DNA of 53,366 bases from assembly GCA_018058425.1 (NCBI GenBank), contig JAGOZX010000011.1:1-53366 (forward strand), read 5' to 3'. Positions 25,809-35,937 of the stretch are shown here, one piece after another. The notes under the pieces are model-generated. The model was given only the letters and a program-made list of their open reading frames with translations. It was not told the origin of the DNA and made no database searches. Source of the stretch: Sebaldella sp. (GTDB taxonomy: Bacteria; Fusobacteriota; Fusobacteriia; Fusobacteriales; Leptotrichiaceae). The translations under genes were made by a program, and so were the position numbers. Each line of letters opens with the position of its first letter. Within the stretch, counting starts at the first letter, position 1.

Positions 25809-26651
25809 TTATCCTCTTTTTTTCATTTTTTCATAAATTTCTTCCCAAATTTCATATAAATTACTTGGTGCAAAATTATCGCCTATTTCTATTCCCACTC
25901 TATTTGCTCCATGAAAATCTGCTCCTGCACTTCTAATTAATGAAAAATCTTCTGATATTTTTTCGTAGTATTTTATATCTTCACTTGAAAATGTTGAATA
26001 ATAAGTCTCTAAACCATCTAAACCAAAACCTTTCATCTCTTTAATTAAATTTAGAAATTCATTCTCATCTAGACCTATTAACTTTGGATGTGCTAAAAAA
26101 GCCAATCCTCCATTATCTTTTATTATTTTTATTCCTTCTAATGGTGATAATTCCATCTTAGGAACATACCCTATACTGTTAGGCCCTAAATACTTCTTAA
26201 AAGCTTCAGCTATATCAGCAGCATAACCCTTTGTTACTATTGCTCTTGCTAAATGAGTTTTGCTTACTATTTCTCCTTCTGCTTCTTTGTATGTATCTTC
26301 TTGTGTAATATTTAGTCCGTGTTCATTTAAAATTTTTATAGTCTTTTCATTTCTAACTACTCTTGCCTTTTTCATTTCTTTTGAAAAATCTAGTAGTTTT
26401 TTATCTTCTATATTCAAAAAATAACCTAAAATATGCACTTCTTTTCCATTATAAACTGTAGATAACTCTATTCCATTAATAAATTTTATATTATTTTCAT
26501 CACATAATTTTTTCATTTCAGAAAGTCCATCAATAGTATCATGGTCTGTTAATGATATTAGTTTCATATTTTTTTCCATAGCCATCTTCACTAGCTCATT
26601 TGTAGTAGAAGTTCCATCTGAATATAGTGAATGCATATGAAGATCAATCAT
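25809..26651 (-). CDS. PHP-domain phosphoesterase (TrpH/YciV-like)
   Basis: A 280-residue metal-dependent phosphoesterase. The metal-binding motifs are MIDLHMHSLYSDGT, SLTDHDTIDG, FLAHPKL and the terminal SAGADFHG. Relatives include E. coli YciV (RNase AM) and 3',5'-nucleoside bisphosphate phosphatases, so a role in clearing small RNA or pAp-type nucleotides is possible. It starts 5 bases after the secA stop and is co-transcribed with it. Confidence 0.88.
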   Translation of the reverse strand: MIDLHMHSLYSDGTSTTNELVKMAMEKNMKLISLTDHDTIDGLSEMKKLCDENNIKFINGIELSTVYNGKEVHILGYFLNIEDKKLLDFSKEMKKARVVRNEKTIKILNEHGLNITQEDTYKEAEGEIVSKTHLARAIVTKGYAADIAEAFKKYLGPNSIGYVPKMELSPLEGIKIIKDNGGLAFLAHPKLIGLDENEFLNLIKEMKGFGLDGLETYYSTFSSEDIKYYEKISEDFSLIRSAGADFHGANRVGIEIGDNFAPSNLYEIWEEIYEKMKKRG

Positions 26652-26656
26652 TCTGC

Positions 26657-29326
26657 TTACCTTTTTCCTTTCCCGCTGTGTCTTTCCAGCTCTCTTCTCT
26701 CTTTTCTAGAAAGCTGTGCTCCTTCTTCATTAGATATTTCCAATACTTCGTTTTCATCTTCTATTTCTTCATGAACATATCTTAAATTACCTACTTCTTC
26801 ATGTTCTAGAGCTTGCATTTCAGCTTCTGTTCTTACTCTTATCTTCATTATAAATGAACTAACTTCTCTTTTTATTCCATCTATCATCTCATTATATAAA
26901 TCAGAACTTATTATTTTGTATTCATTAACTGGATTTTTTTGACCATAAGATCTCAAGTAAATTCCTTCTCTTAATTCTGTTAGATTTTTTAAGTTTTCTC
27001 TCCATCTTTGATCTAAGACTTCTAGCATTATATATCTTTCTATTCCTCTAAATTGTTCTGCTCCCAGTTCTCTTTCTTTATTATTATATCTATCTAATAA
27101 ATCTTGGAAAGTCTCTTCTCTAATTTTACTTTTTTCCATATCGAAGTATAAATCTGGTATAGAATAATCATAAATTTCTTCTAATTTATCACTTAAATAA
27201 TCAAAGTTCCAGTCCGCTCTTGTATCTCCAGAAAGACTTCCCTCTATTAAGTCCTCCACAGTTTCTTTCATCATAGAAATAATAAGCTCTTTTAAATTTT
27301 CATTTTTAAGCACTAAATCTCTTTGACCATAAACTACTTCTCTTTGTTTATTATTTATATCATCATACTCTAATAAATTTTTTCTTATTGAGAAGTTTCT
27401 ACTCTCTACTCTTTTTTGAGCTCCTTCTACTGCTTTTGTAATAAATCTATTTCTTATTTCCTCATGTTCTTCTACTTTAAGTGATGTCATCATTCCTTGA
27501 AGCCTGTCTCCACCAAATAATCTCATAAGATCATCTTCTAAAGACAGATAAAATTCAGATGCTCCTGGATCTCCCTGACGTCCTGCTCTACCTCTTAACT
27601 GATTATCTATACGTCTACTTTCATGTCTTTCTGTTCCTAATATAAATAATCCACCTGCTTCTATAACTCTTTTTTTATTTTCATCACATTCAATTTCAAA
27701 TTTATCTACTAATTCTCTAAATTCAGCAGTTCCTCTTTCAGCAGTTTTTAAAGCCATAGATTCTGCATCTCCACCAAGCTTTATATCTGTTCCTCTTCCT
27801 GCCATATTTGTAGCAATAGTAACACCTTTAAATCTTCCTGCTTGCGCTATAATTTCCGCTTCTCTTGTATGTTGTTTTGCATTTAAGACATCATGTGGTA
27901 TTTTTGCCTTTTTCAATAGTGATGATAAATCTTCTGAGTTTTGTATTGAAGCAGTTCCTACTAATACTGGCTGACCTTTCTCATATAATTCTCTTATTTT
28001 ATTAACTATTGCATTATACTTTGCCTTTTTAGTTATATAAATTACATCAGAAAAATCTTTTCTAACTATTGGTTTATTTGTAGGAATTGTAACTACTCCT
28101 AATTTATATATTTGCTTAAATTCGTCTTCTTCTGTTTTTGCAGTACCAGTCATCCCAGATAACTTTTCATACATTCTAAAATAATTTTGGAGTGTAATTG
28201 TTGCTAAAGTTTGGTTTTCTCCTGCTACCTCTAGTTCTTCTTTTGCTTCTATAGCCTGATGCAGTCCGTCAGAATATCTTCTTCCATCCATAAGTCTTCC
28301 TGTAAACTCATCTACTATAATAACTTCATTATCATCATTAATAATGTAATCTCTATCTAGTTTAAATAACTCTTTTGCTTTTAGTGCTTGAGATAAAAAG
28401 TGTGTTAATTCTACATGTTCTGGTGAATATAAATTATCTATATTCAAGATTCTCTCTACACTTTTTATTCCTTTTTCTGTTAATGTTACTGTATGTCCTT
28501 TTTCATCTACTTCATAATCTTCCCAGTCTTCATCTGGTATTACTGCATTCTTTTTATCTTTTACTTTTTCAGTTTTTACACTTCTTTTAAGCTGTAATAC
28601 TACTTTTGCAAAAACATTATACCAATGTGTAGTTTCCTCTGCTGCTCCTGAAATTATAAGTGGTGTTCTAGCCTCATCTATTAAAATCGAATCTATCTCA
28701 TCGACTATTGCAAAATGATGCACTCTTTGTACCTTATCTTTCATCTCATGAACCATATTATCTCTCAAATAATCAAAACCAAACTCATTATTTGTTCCAT
28801 AAGTTATATCTGATGAATAAGCAGTTTTTCTTTCTTCATTTGAAATTCCATTTATGATAACTCCTACAGATAGACCTAAAAAATTATATAATGGTCTCAT
28901 TATTTCCATATCTCTTTTTGCTAGATAATCGTTTACTGTTATTATGTGTACACCCTTGCTTGTTAATGCATTTAGATATATTGCAAGTGTTGCCATCAGC
29001 GTTTTTCCTTCTCCAGTTTTCATTTCTGCGATTCTTCCACTGTGAAGTATCATACCACCAACTAATTGAACGTCATAATGTCTCATTCTTAAAACTCTTT
29101 TAGCTCCTTCTCTGGCTACAGCAAAGGCTTCAGCTAATATTTCATCAAGAACTTCTCCATTTTCAAATCTTATTTTAAATTCTTCTGTTTTTCCTTTTAA
29201 TTCGAAATCTGACAACTTTTCTATTTTTGACTCTAAAGCATTTATTTCATGCACTTTTTTCATTAATTTTTTTACTTCTCTTTCATCAGAAGTACCAAAC
29301 ATTTTATTTGCAATTGTATTTAACAT
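26657..29326 (-). CDS. secA: Preprotein translocase ATPase
   Basis: An 889-residue SecA, near the usual length. Walker A is [16 protein letters not shown], Walker B is [19 protein letters not shown], and the second ATPase half has [15 protein letters not shown] and [12 protein letters not shown]. It drives secreted proteins through SecYEG. The C-terminus ends in a charged tail ([16 protein letters not shown]) without the CxCx8CH zinc motif that binds SecB in many bacteria. TGAAGGAGAAGAG precedes the start. Confidence 0.98.
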   Translation of the reverse strand: MLNTIANKMFGTSDEREVKKLMKKVHEINALESKIEKLSDFELKGKTEEFKIRFENGEVLDEILAEAFAVAREGAKRVLRMRHYDVQLVGGMILHSGRIAEMKTGEGKTLMATLAIYLNALTSKGVHIITVNDYLAKRDMEIMRPLYNFLGLSVGVIINGISNEERKTAYSSDITYGTNNEFGFDYLRDNMVHEMKDKVQRVHHFAIVDEIDSILIDEARTPLIISGAAEETTHWYNVFAKVVLQLKRSVKTEKVKDKKNAVIPDEDWEDYEVDEKGHTVTLTEKGIKSVERILNIDNLYSPEHVELTHFLSQALKAKELFKLDRDYIINDDNEVIIVDEFTGRLMDGRRYSDGLHQAIEAKEELEVAGENQTLATITLQNYFRMYEKLSGMTGTAKTEEDEFKQIYKLGVVTIPTNKPIVRKDFSDVIYITKKAKYNAIVNKIRELYEKGQPVLVGTASIQNSEDLSSLLKKAKIPHDVLNAKQHTREAEIIAQAGRFKGVTIATNMAGRGTDIKLGGDAESMALKTAERGTAEFRELVDKFEIECDENKKRVIEAGGLFILGTERHESRRIDNQLRGRAGRQGDPGASEFYLSLEDDLMRLFGGDRLQGMMTSLKVEEHEEIRNRFITKAVEGAQKRVESRNFSIRKNLLEYDDINNKQREVVYGQRDLVLKNENLKELIISMMKETVEDLIEGSLSGDTRADWNFDYLSDKLEEIYDYSIPDLYFDMEKSKIREETFQDLLDRYNNKERELGAEQFRGIERYIMLEVLDQRWRENLKNLTELREGIYLRSYGQKNPVNEYKIISSDLYNEMIDGIKREVSSFIMKIRVRTEAEMQALEHEEVGNLRYVHEEIEDENEVLEISNEEGAQLSRKERRELERHSGKGKR

Positions 29327-29469
29327 CTCTTCTCCTTCAGTTATAATCTACTTTCTACGCTTTTCTCTATCTTATTTGATAATTTCTCTTTTATTTTTTA
29401 TTGTTGAACAAAAATAAAAATAATTATTAATTATCAAATATCTAATTATTTTATTCAGTAATCTAATTT

Positions 29470-29844
29470 TTATTCCAGACTTCTCTCTATCACTTCTTGA
29501 AGTTTCTTATTTTTTATATCTTCATTCTTATTTATATATATTATTTTATCAAAATTATTTATAGTTTTAAAATCATAGTTATTATAATTTAAGACATAAA
29601 AATTTTCTTGTATGTAATTTTTTTGATCATTTAATTTCTTTAGATCTTTTATTGTTAAATTATCATTTTTTATATCTCTTATTTTTAAAATTAACCTTCT
29701 TAACTCTTCTTCATTTAATCCAGATAAAAACTCTAGTTTATCTCTATGCAGAGTTACATCTTGAGCTTTTTGAGCATAATTATTTGTATAACTCAGTAAA
29801 AATAATAAAAATGATGCTAAAAACAAGACTTTCTTATTTTTCAT
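29470..29844 (-). CDS. Exported protein, unknown function
   Basis: A 124-residue protein with a clear signal peptide (MKNKKVLFLASFLLFLLSYTNNYA, cleavage after about residue 24). The mature part is small, charged and rich in Asn, Lys and Asp. I recognise no domain. It lies 143 bases upstream of secA in the same direction and could share its transcript. Confidence 0.65.
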   Translation of the reverse strand: MKNKKVLFLASFLLFLLSYTNNYAQKAQDVTLHRDKLEFLSGLNEEELRRLILKIRDIKNDNLTIKDLKKLNDQKNYIQENFYVLNYNNYDFKTINNFDKIIYINKNEDIKNKKLQEVIERSLE

Positions 29845-30039
29845 TACCGTACCTCTTCCACATATTTATCCCTCATATTTTATCACTTATTAATAAATTT
29901 GTATAGTTAAATAGTTTGAACAAATAAAATTTCTCTATTTACAAAATAAATCTGAAAAATCCCTTTATTATAAAGCTAATAAAAACATTTAGAAAATATA
30001 TCACAAATTTAAATTTTATAATTACAAAATAGTTTATAT

Positions 30040-30082
30040 AAAAAATAAAAAAGTGTAAAGAAATCTCTAATTCTTTACACTT
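30040..30082 (-). terminator. Terminator of the Rrf2 operon
   Basis: AAGTGTAAAGAA / TTCTTTACACTT 12-base arms with an 8-base loop, followed on the minus strand by TTTTTTATTTTT. Confidence 0.85.
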
Positions 30083-30102
30083 ACTCATTTTTTATATCTA
30101 AA

Positions 30103-30627
30103 TTATAATTTGATTATAAAATATGGGACTATATCTAAAATATAATCTTCATTTTTAGCTGTAAATAAATTTTGATCAATCATTGAGTTATTATCTACAG
30201 CAATACCATTTTGAACTTTTGATTTTGCATATGGATGAAGAGATATCTTTTTATCTTTTGTCACTCCTGCTATTTCAAATACCAATCCACCAGCACAATG
30301 TCCAGCTATTGGTTTTTCCAGTTCATTAAATTTTCTAATTACTTCAAACATATCTTGATTTTCAGCATTACCAATGTTTTGAGCAAATCCTTTTATTGCA
30401 TCACCACAGGCAAATACAAGTCCATCATATTCACTTTCATGTCCTTTTAGGTCTCCTATTACACCGTCTAATTCTAAACTTACTCCTGAATTTGTTTTAA
30501 TAGCTTTTGTCTTATCCACTGCAAAAGTCTTATACTCCACACCATTTTCAAAAAATGCTTCTAAATAAGCAAATAGTCCGAAACCATTTACTGGATTAGG
30601 TGCAATAACTGCTACTTTTTTACTCAT
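30103..30627 (-). CDS. DJ-1/PfpI-family protein
   Basis: A 174-residue protein with the class I glutamine-amidotransferase-like fold. The nucleophile elbow is AGHCAGGLVFEIAG, with the reactive Cys. The early LFAYLEAFFENG and the VFACGDAI strand fit DJ-1/PfpI proteins, which include glyoxalase III and stress chaperones. It is the last gene of an operon headed by an Rrf2 regulator and a nitroreductase, which suggests a role against reactive carbonyl or electrophile stress. Confidence 0.8.
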   Translation of the reverse strand: MSKKVAVIAPNPVNGFGLFAYLEAFFENGVEYKTFAVDKTKAIKTNSGVSLELDGVIGDLKGHESEYDGLVFACGDAIKGFAQNIGNAENQDMFEVIRKFNELEKPIAGHCAGGLVFEIAGVTKDKKISLHPYAKSKVQNGIAVDNNSMIDQNLFTAKNEDYILDIVPYFIIKL

Positions 30628-30655
30628 AATACATACCTCCTAAGTTATTAGTAAC

Positions 30656-30685
30656 TCAAGCATCAGAGAAAATGCTGATACTTGA
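30656..30685. other. Intercistronic hairpin
   Basis: CTGATACTTGA and TCAAGCATCAG form an 11-base stem, with a G-U pair on the minus strand, between the nitroreductase and DJ-1 genes. No U-run follows. It is likely an mRNA-processing or stability element. Confidence 0.5.
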
Positions 30686-30702
30686 AGTTCTAATTTATAT
30701 TT

Positions 30703-31308
30703 CTAATAAAATTTTACCACTTCATCATAAGGTAAGAAACTTCTCTCTCCAGCTGTTTCATCTGGAGTACCAAATGGCATTTGAGCTCTTAACTTCCACG
30801 TACCAGACACATTCCATGCAGCCTTCACTGCATTGTCTATTAGAGGATTATAATGCTGTAACGAAGCTCCTAATCCTTCCGTATACAATAATAACCATAC
30901 AGCATATTGAAGCATTCCATTTGCTTGCTCTGCCCAAACTGGAAAGTTATCAGCATATAATAAAAAGTTATCCTGCATACCTTTTACTGTATTTTCTTCT
31001 TCAAAAAACAATATTGTTCCATAACCATTACTAAATCCATTTAGTTTATCTTCTGTTGGTTTAAAGTCTTGTCCTGCTGGTAATGATTTTTTTACTTCCT
31101 CTTTTGTTATATTCCATAGCTTTTTATTATCTTCTCCAGTTAATACGATCATTCTTGCACTTTGCATACCAAATGAAGAAGGTGTATAAAGTGCTGTTTT
31201 TAAAATTTCATCAAGTTTCTCTTTTGTTAAATTTTCAGGTTTTTTCAAATTTCTGATTGATCTACGTTCTTTTATTGCATCAGCAATACTTTTAGAATTC
31301 ATTGACAT
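30703..31308 (-). CDS. Nitroreductase family protein (Frm2/YdgI-like)
   Basis: A 201-residue FMN-dependent oxidoreductase. SIADAIKERRSIRNL is the FMN-phosphate-binding start, and YTPSSFGMQSARMIVL and EGLGASLQHYNP match the Frm2-like branch. These enzymes reduce nitro compounds and quinones with NAD(P)H. It lies 64 bases after the Rrf2 gene in one operon. Redox detoxification is the likely role; the natural substrate is unknown. Confidence 0.88.
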   Translation of the reverse strand: MSMNSKSIADAIKERRSIRNLKKPENLTKEKLDEILKTALYTPSSFGMQSARMIVLTGEDNKKLWNITKEEVKKSLPAGQDFKPTEDKLNGFSNGYGTILFFEEENTVKGMQDNFLLYADNFPVWAEQANGMLQYAVWLLLYTEGLGASLQHYNPLIDNAVKAAWNVSGTWKLRAQMPFGTPDETAGERSFLPYDEVVKFY

Positions 31309-31372
31309 TTAAATCACTCCCGTTTTTATTTTATTTTAAAAACTTATAAAAGTTTCTTATAACCTATTTTTT

Positions 31373-31786
31373 CTATAACATACTTAACATATCTTCTATT
31401 GTAACTCCTTTTAGGACCTGTTCCATTGCTTCTTGTGCTTTTAATAAAAATATTTCTAGCATTCCTTGAATTTTAGCACCTACTGGACAGTCTGAATTTG
31501 ATTTATCATGTATATTAAACAATTCTCCATCTTGAACTACTTCTCCTGCCTGATATACCTCAAATAAAGATATTTGATTTGGTAACTTTAGAAGCACAGC
31601 TCCCCCTGTTCCACTTTTTATTTCTATCAGACCCGCTTTTTTTAGATTTCCCATTATTCTTCTAATTACTACAGGATTTGTATTCACACTTTTAGCTATG
31701 AATTCAGAAGTTAATACCTCGTCTTTTACATACTCTAGTAGTATCAATATGTGAACTGCTACGCTAAATCTACTACTTATTTTCAT
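31373..31786 (-). CDS. Rrf2-family transcriptional regulator
   Basis: A 137-residue Rrf2 winged-helix protein (MKISSRFSVAVHILILLEYV, VNTNPVVIRRIMGNLKKAG, KSGTGGAVLLK). The three-Cys iron-sulfur set of IscR and NsrR is absent; only one Cys remains, in SDCPVGAKIQ, so it may sense by a single thiol or by a small ligand, as CymR/YwnA-type members do. Its promoter is covered by a 29-base near-perfect palindrome, so it is almost surely autoregulated along with the nitroreductase and DJ-1 genes downstream. Confidence 0.88.
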   Translation of the reverse strand: MKISSRFSVAVHILILLEYVKDEVLTSEFIAKSVNTNPVVIRRIMGNLKKAGLIEIKSGTGGAVLLKLPNQISLFEVYQAGEVVQDGELFNIHDKSNSDCPVGAKIQGMLEIFLLKAQEAMEQVLKGVTIEDMLSML

Positions 31787-31797
31787 TTTCCATCACC

Positions 31798-31826
31798 TCT
31801 GATGTAACTATTATAGTTACATCAGA
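31798..31826. promoter_or_regulatory. Operator palindrome of the Rrf2 operon
   Basis: Thirteen-base perfect arms TCTGATGTAACTA and TAGTTACATCAGA around a TTA centre. It encloses the -10 box of the promoter and the transcription start. Confidence 0.85.
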
Positions 31827-31838
31827 TGAAAAAGTCAA
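31810..31838 (-). promoter_or_regulatory. Promoter of the Rrf2 operon
   Basis: Minus strand TTGACT (31838-31833), 17 bases, perfect TATAAT (31815-31810). The -10 lies at the centre of the palindrome. Confidence 0.85.
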
Positions 31839-31860
31839 GAATTTTTTCATATACAAATAC

Positions 31861-31894
31861 AAAAAATAAAGAGACATTGTTATAATGCCCCTTT
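31861..31894 (-). terminator. Terminator of the exported-protein gene
   Basis: Minus-strand arms AAAGGGGCATT and AATGTCTCTTT (11 pairs, two G-U) followed by TATTTTTTG. Confidence 0.75.
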
Positions 31895-31896
31895 GA

Positions 31897-32238
31897 TTAT
31901 TTTAAAATTTTAATAATTTTAGTAATTTTAATGATTTTAAGTAATGGTTCAGATGCTTCTTCCTGATCTTCTTCATTTTGAATATATCCACTTATCTTTA
32001 CTTTATCATTACGTTGTATATTTTTTTCCCCGATCAAATCCCACGAAGACATATCTACTATGAATTGCTCTGTTTCAGAAATAAATTTATATCTGCCACA
32101 AGTAGAGGATTCCGGAGCTTCTGGGCACCCATATTTTTGTAAAATTATTTTTCCAGTTCCATTATATTCCTTTAATTCTGAAAATATCATAATACTAAAT
32201 AGTGAAAACAATAACAATATAATACTAATTTTCTTCAT
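31897..32238 (-). CDS. Small exported protein, unknown function
   Basis: A 113-residue protein with a signal peptide (MKKISIILLLFSLFSIMIFS). The mature part has two cysteines (YGCPEAPESSTCGRY) that could form a disulfide, and a beta-rich middle (DKVKISGYIQ) like a small OB-type fold. The C-terminus (KIIKITKIIKILK) is encoded by four 9-base tandem repeats at 31907-31942. No family recognised. Single gene with its own terminator. Confidence 0.65.
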   Translation of the reverse strand: MKKISIILLLFSLFSIMIFSELKEYNGTGKIILQKYGCPEAPESSTCGRYKFISETEQFIVDMSSWDLIGEKNIQRNDKVKISGYIQNEEDQEEASEPLLKIIKITKIIKILK

Positions 32239-32274
32239 CCCAAACTCCTAATCAATCCTTTATTTTTATTCTTA

Positions 32275-32310
32275 AAGTGAAAAAGCTGAACTATTTCTAG
32301 TTCAACTTTC
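32275..32310 (-). terminator. Terminator of nifJ
   Basis: Minus strand AAGTTGAACTA-GAAA-TAGTTCAGCTT: an 11-pair stem capped by a GAAA tetraloop and followed by TTTTTC. Confidence 0.85.
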
Positions 32311-32318
32311 TCCATATA

Positions 32319-35300
32319 TTAATTTTGTGAATAATCTAATGATGATAATCTCTTATAGTAAGTCCATCTGTCTTGAGCATTTTTCTTATTTAGTGCAAAT
32401 AATTCTACTGCTCTTTCTGGGAACTCTCCTGATAAAATTGTATATCTTCTTTCTCTTTTTAGGTAATCTTCATATTTATCCCAATCTGGATCTTTACAAT
32501 CTATTTGTAAAGGATTTTTCCCTTGATCAGCTAATCTAGGATCAAATCTGAAAATTGGCCAGTATCCTGATTCCGTTGCTAATTTTTCTTCTGTTTGCGA
32601 TTTTCCCATACCTTCTTTTATTCCATGAGCTATACAAGGAGAGTAAGCTATCACAATTGATGGTCCTGGATAAGCTTCTGCTTCTTTTATTGCTTTTAAA
32701 GTTTGATTTTGGTTCGCACCCATTGATATTTGAGCGACATAAATATTTCCATATGTCATAGATATAGCTGCTAAATCTTTTTTCTTAGTTGGCTTTCCAG
32801 ATGCAGCAAATTTTTCTACTGAAGCTGTTGGTGATGATTTAGACGCTTGTCCACCTGTATTAGAGTAAAGTTCTGTATCTAATACTAATACATTTACATC
32901 TTCTCCAGATGCTAATACATGGTCAAGTCCTCCATAACCTATATCATAAGCCCATCCATCTCCACCAAATATCCATTGTGATTTTTTCACTAGGTATTGT
33001 TTAAGTGCTAAGATTTCTTTAGCTCCTTGTCCATTTTCATTTGCTAATAATGGAACTATTTTATTTCTTAACTCTGTTGTTTTATTTCCATCTGCTCTAT
33101 TTTCTATCCACTCTTTGTATAAACCTTGTAATTCAGCTGATACTTCATTCATAGTGTTAGTCATTATAGTTTCAATTCTGTGTCTTAATGTTTCTACTCC
33201 TAAGAACATTCCAAATCCATATTCAGCATTATCTTCAAATAATGATGATGCCCAAGATGGTCCTTCTCCGTTTGCATTAGTAGTATAAGGTGTTGCTGGT
33301 GCTGATCCTCCATATATAGAAGAACATCCTGTAGCATTAGCTACCATCATTCTTTCACCAAATAATTGAGTTACTAATTTTACATAAGGAGTTTCTCCAC
33401 AACCGGCACATGCTCCTGAAAATTCAAATAATGGTTGTGCAAACTGTGAACTTTTTACGTTGTCTTTACCCATAATATGATCTTTATAAGTTACATTATC
33501 GAATAAATATTCTGCTTTTTCTACTTCACCTTTGTCTATTTGTGATTCAATTGGTTCCATTTTAATAGCTTTTCCTTTTGGAGCTGGACATACGTTAACA
33601 CATGATCCACATCCTGTACAATCTAGTGTAGAAACTTGTATTTTATACTGTAATCCTTCTAGACCTTTTCCTATAGCTTTTATAGTGTTTAATCCTTCTG
33701 GTGCTGCTGCTAACTCTTCTTCATTTATTAAGAAAGGTCTTATTACAGCATGAGGACATACAAAAGCACATTGGTTACATTGTATACAGTTTTCTGGAAT
33801 CCATTCAGGTACATTTACTGCAATTCCTCTTTTTTCATATGCTGTAGTACCATTTATGAATGTTCCATCTTCATAACCAAGGAATGCTGATACTGGTAAA
33901 TCATCACCTTTAATTGCATTTATTGGTTCTGCTATTCTTTTTATGAATTCTGGTTTTCCACTATCTACTATTTCTTTATTTACTGGTAAGTTTGACCAAG
34001 CTGGATCTACTGTTACTTCTACTAATCCTTCTGTTCCTTTGTCTACTGCTGCCCAGTTCATTTTTACTATATCTGCACCTTTTGAACCATATGATTTTTC
34101 AATGTACTCTTTCATATAAGTCTTAGCTTCTTCATAAGGTATTACATTTGTTAATTTAAAGAAAGCTGATTGCATTATAGTATTTGTTCTTGTTCCTAAT
34201 CCTACTTCTTCAGCTAAAGTTGTAGCATTCATTATATAAAATTTAGCTTTTCTGTCAGCTAATAATTTTTTTGTCTCATTTGGTAAGTGTTCTACTACTT
34301 TATCTGCTTCCCAGATACTGTTTAATAAGAAAGACCCACCTTCTTTTATTCCTGATAACATATCATATTTCCCTAAGTATGCTGGAACTGAACATGCTAC
34401 AAAGTTAGGTTTTGTTACTAAGTATGTCGATCTAATAGGATCTTTACTAAATCTTAAATGTGATCTAGTAACACCTCCTGATTTTTTAGAATCATATGCA
34501 AAGTATCCTTGTGAATACAGACTTGTTTTATCTCCAATAATCTTAATAGAGTTTTTATTTGCTCCTACTGTTCCATCTGATCCTAATCCAAAGAATAAAC
34601 ATTCAGTTACATCAGGATTTCCAACAACAATTGGTTCTGTCAATGCTAATGAAGTAAATGTAACATCATCTATTATTCCTATTGTGAACTGATCTTTTGG
34701 TTCAGGTTGCTTTAAGTTGTTATATACTGCTACTATTTGCTCAGGAGTAGTATCTTTAGAAGATAATCCATATCTTCCTCCTACTACAATAGGGGCATTT
34801 TCTCTTCCATAATATATTGATCTTACATCAAGATATAATGGTTCTCCAGTTGCTCCTGGTTCTTTTGTTCTATCTAAAACAGCAATTCTTTTAACACTTT
34901 TAGGTATTGCGTCGAAGAAGTATTTTTCAGAAAATGGTCTATATAAATGAACACTTAATAATCCTACTTTTTCTCCTTTAGCCACTAAATAATCAACTGT
35001 TTCCTTAATTGCTTCTGTAACAGATCCCATAGCTATTATTACATGATCTGCATTTGGGTCTCCATAATATACAAATGGAGCATATTCTCTTCCAGTAACT
35101 TTTGAGATTTCTTTTAAGTAGTTATTTACAATATCAGGTACTGCATCATAAAACTTATTTTGTACTTCTCTAGTCTGGAAATAGATATCATCATTTTCAG
35201 CTGTTCCTCTTGTTACTGGATGCTCAGGATTTAATGCATTTGCTCTAAATTTTGTTATAGCATCCATATCAATTAGATCTTCGTATACTTTATAGTCCAT

Positions 35301-35855
35301 TACTTCTACTTTTTGTATTTCATGTGAAGTTCTGAAACCATCAAAAAAGTGCATAACTGGTACTCTTGAAGTTAATGCTGCTAAATGAGCCACTCCAGCT
35401 AAGTCCATTACTTGCTGAACTGATCCAGTTGCTAACATTGTCCATCCTGTTTGTCTTGCTGCATATACATCAGAATGATCTCCAAAAATTGATAATGCTT
35501 GTGCTGATAAAGCTCTTGCAGTTACATGCATTACTCCAGGTAAAAGTTCTCCAGCTATTTTATACATATTAGGTATTTTTAATAATAACCCTTGTGATGC
35601 TGTATAAGTAGTTGTTAGAGCTCCAGCTTGAAGTGATCCATGTACAGTTCCTGCTGCTCCTCCTTCTGACTGCATTTCCACGATTTTTACTGGTACACCA
35701 AAAAGATTCTTCTTCCCGTAAGCTGCCCATTCATCTGTGTATTCTGCGATTGGTGATGACGGTGTGATTGGATATATTCCTGCAACTTCTGTAAATGCAT
35801 ATGAAGCATGTGCGGCTGCTTGGTTTCCATCCATTGTTTTCATTACTTTAGCCAT
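32319..35855 (-). CDS. nifJ: Pyruvate:ferredoxin (flavodoxin) oxidoreductase
   Basis: A single-chain enzyme of 1178 residues that converts pyruvate to acetyl-CoA, CO2 and reduced ferredoxin. Domain order is visible: alpha (VAGIYPITPSSPIAEYTDEWA), gamma, two 4Fe-4S motifs (CIQCNQCAFVCPHA and CTGCGSCVNVCPAP), then the TPP domain (CAGCGETPYVK, GGDGWAYDIGYGG, LDTELYSNTGGQASK). I use ATG at 35855, 8 bases after AGGGAGGA; an upstream ATG at 35903 lies in the promoter -10 region. It is monocistronic. Confidence 0.97.
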   Translation of the reverse strand: MAKVMKTMDGNQAAAHASYAFTEVAGIYPITPSSPIAEYTDEWAAYGKKNLFGVPVKIVEMQSEGGAAGTVHGSLQAGALTTTYTASQGLLLKIPNMYKIAGELLPGVMHVTARALSAQALSIFGDHSDVYAARQTGWTMLATGSVQQVMDLAGVAHLAALTSRVPVMHFFDGFRTSHEIQKVEVMDYKVYEDLIDMDAITKFRANALNPEHPVTRGTAENDDIYFQTREVQNKFYDAVPDIVNNYLKEISKVTGREYAPFVYYGDPNADHVIIAMGSVTEAIKETVDYLVAKGEKVGLLSVHLYRPFSEKYFFDAIPKSVKRIAVLDRTKEPGATGEPLYLDVRSIYYGRENAPIVVGGRYGLSSKDTTPEQIVAVYNNLKQPEPKDQFTIGIIDDVTFTSLALTEPIVVGNPDVTECLFFGLGSDGTVGANKNSIKIIGDKTSLYSQGYFAYDSKKSGGVTRSHLRFSKDPIRSTYLVTKPNFVACSVPAYLGKYDMLSGIKEGGSFLLNSIWEADKVVEHLPNETKKLLADRKAKFYIMNATTLAEEVGLGTRTNTIMQSAFFKLTNVIPYEEAKTYMKEYIEKSYGSKGADIVKMNWAAVDKGTEGLVEVTVDPAWSNLPVNKEIVDSGKPEFIKRIAEPINAIKGDDLPVSAFLGYEDGTFINGTTAYEKRGIAVNVPEWIPENCIQCNQCAFVCPHAVIRPFLINEEELAAAPEGLNTIKAIGKGLEGLQYKIQVSTLDCTGCGSCVNVCPAPKGKAIKMEPIESQIDKGEVEKAEYLFDNVTYKDHIMGKDNVKSSQFAQPLFEFSGACAGCGETPYVKLVTQLFGERMMVANATGCSSIYGGSAPATPYTTNANGEGPSWASSLFEDNAEYGFGMFLGVETLRHRIETIMTNTMNEVSAELQGLYKEWIENRADGNKTTELRNKIVPLLANENGQGAKEILALKQYLVKKSQWIFGGDGWAYDIGYGGLDHVLASGEDVNVLVLDTELYSNTGGQASKSSPTASVEKFAASGKPTKKKDLAAISMTYGNIYVAQISMGANQNQTLKAIKEAEAYPGPSIVIAYSPCIAHGIKEGMGKSQTEEKLATESGYWPIFRFDPRLADQGKNPLQIDCKDPDWDKYEDYLKRERRYTILSGEFPERAVELFALNKKNAQDRWTYYKRLSSLDYSQN

Positions 35856-35907
35856 TTCTATTTCCTCCCTAGATTTATATATAAAAATTATTATTGCCTT
35901 CATAAAA

Positions 35908-35937
35908 ATAATACTACTAATTTTACTGATTAGTCAA
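35908..35937 (-). promoter_or_regulatory. Promoter and operator of nifJ
   Basis: Minus strand TTGACT (35937-35932), 18 bases, TATTAT (35913-35908). The spacer contains an inverted repeat, ACTAAT / ATTAGT around 7 bases (35915-35933), suitable for a repressor. Confidence 0.65.

Noticed and set aside
35856..35903. Longer N-terminus of NifJ beginning at 35903
   Set aside because: That ATG lies upstream of the predicted transcription start and lacks a ribosome site; the ATG at 35855 has AGGGAGGA and the conserved start.
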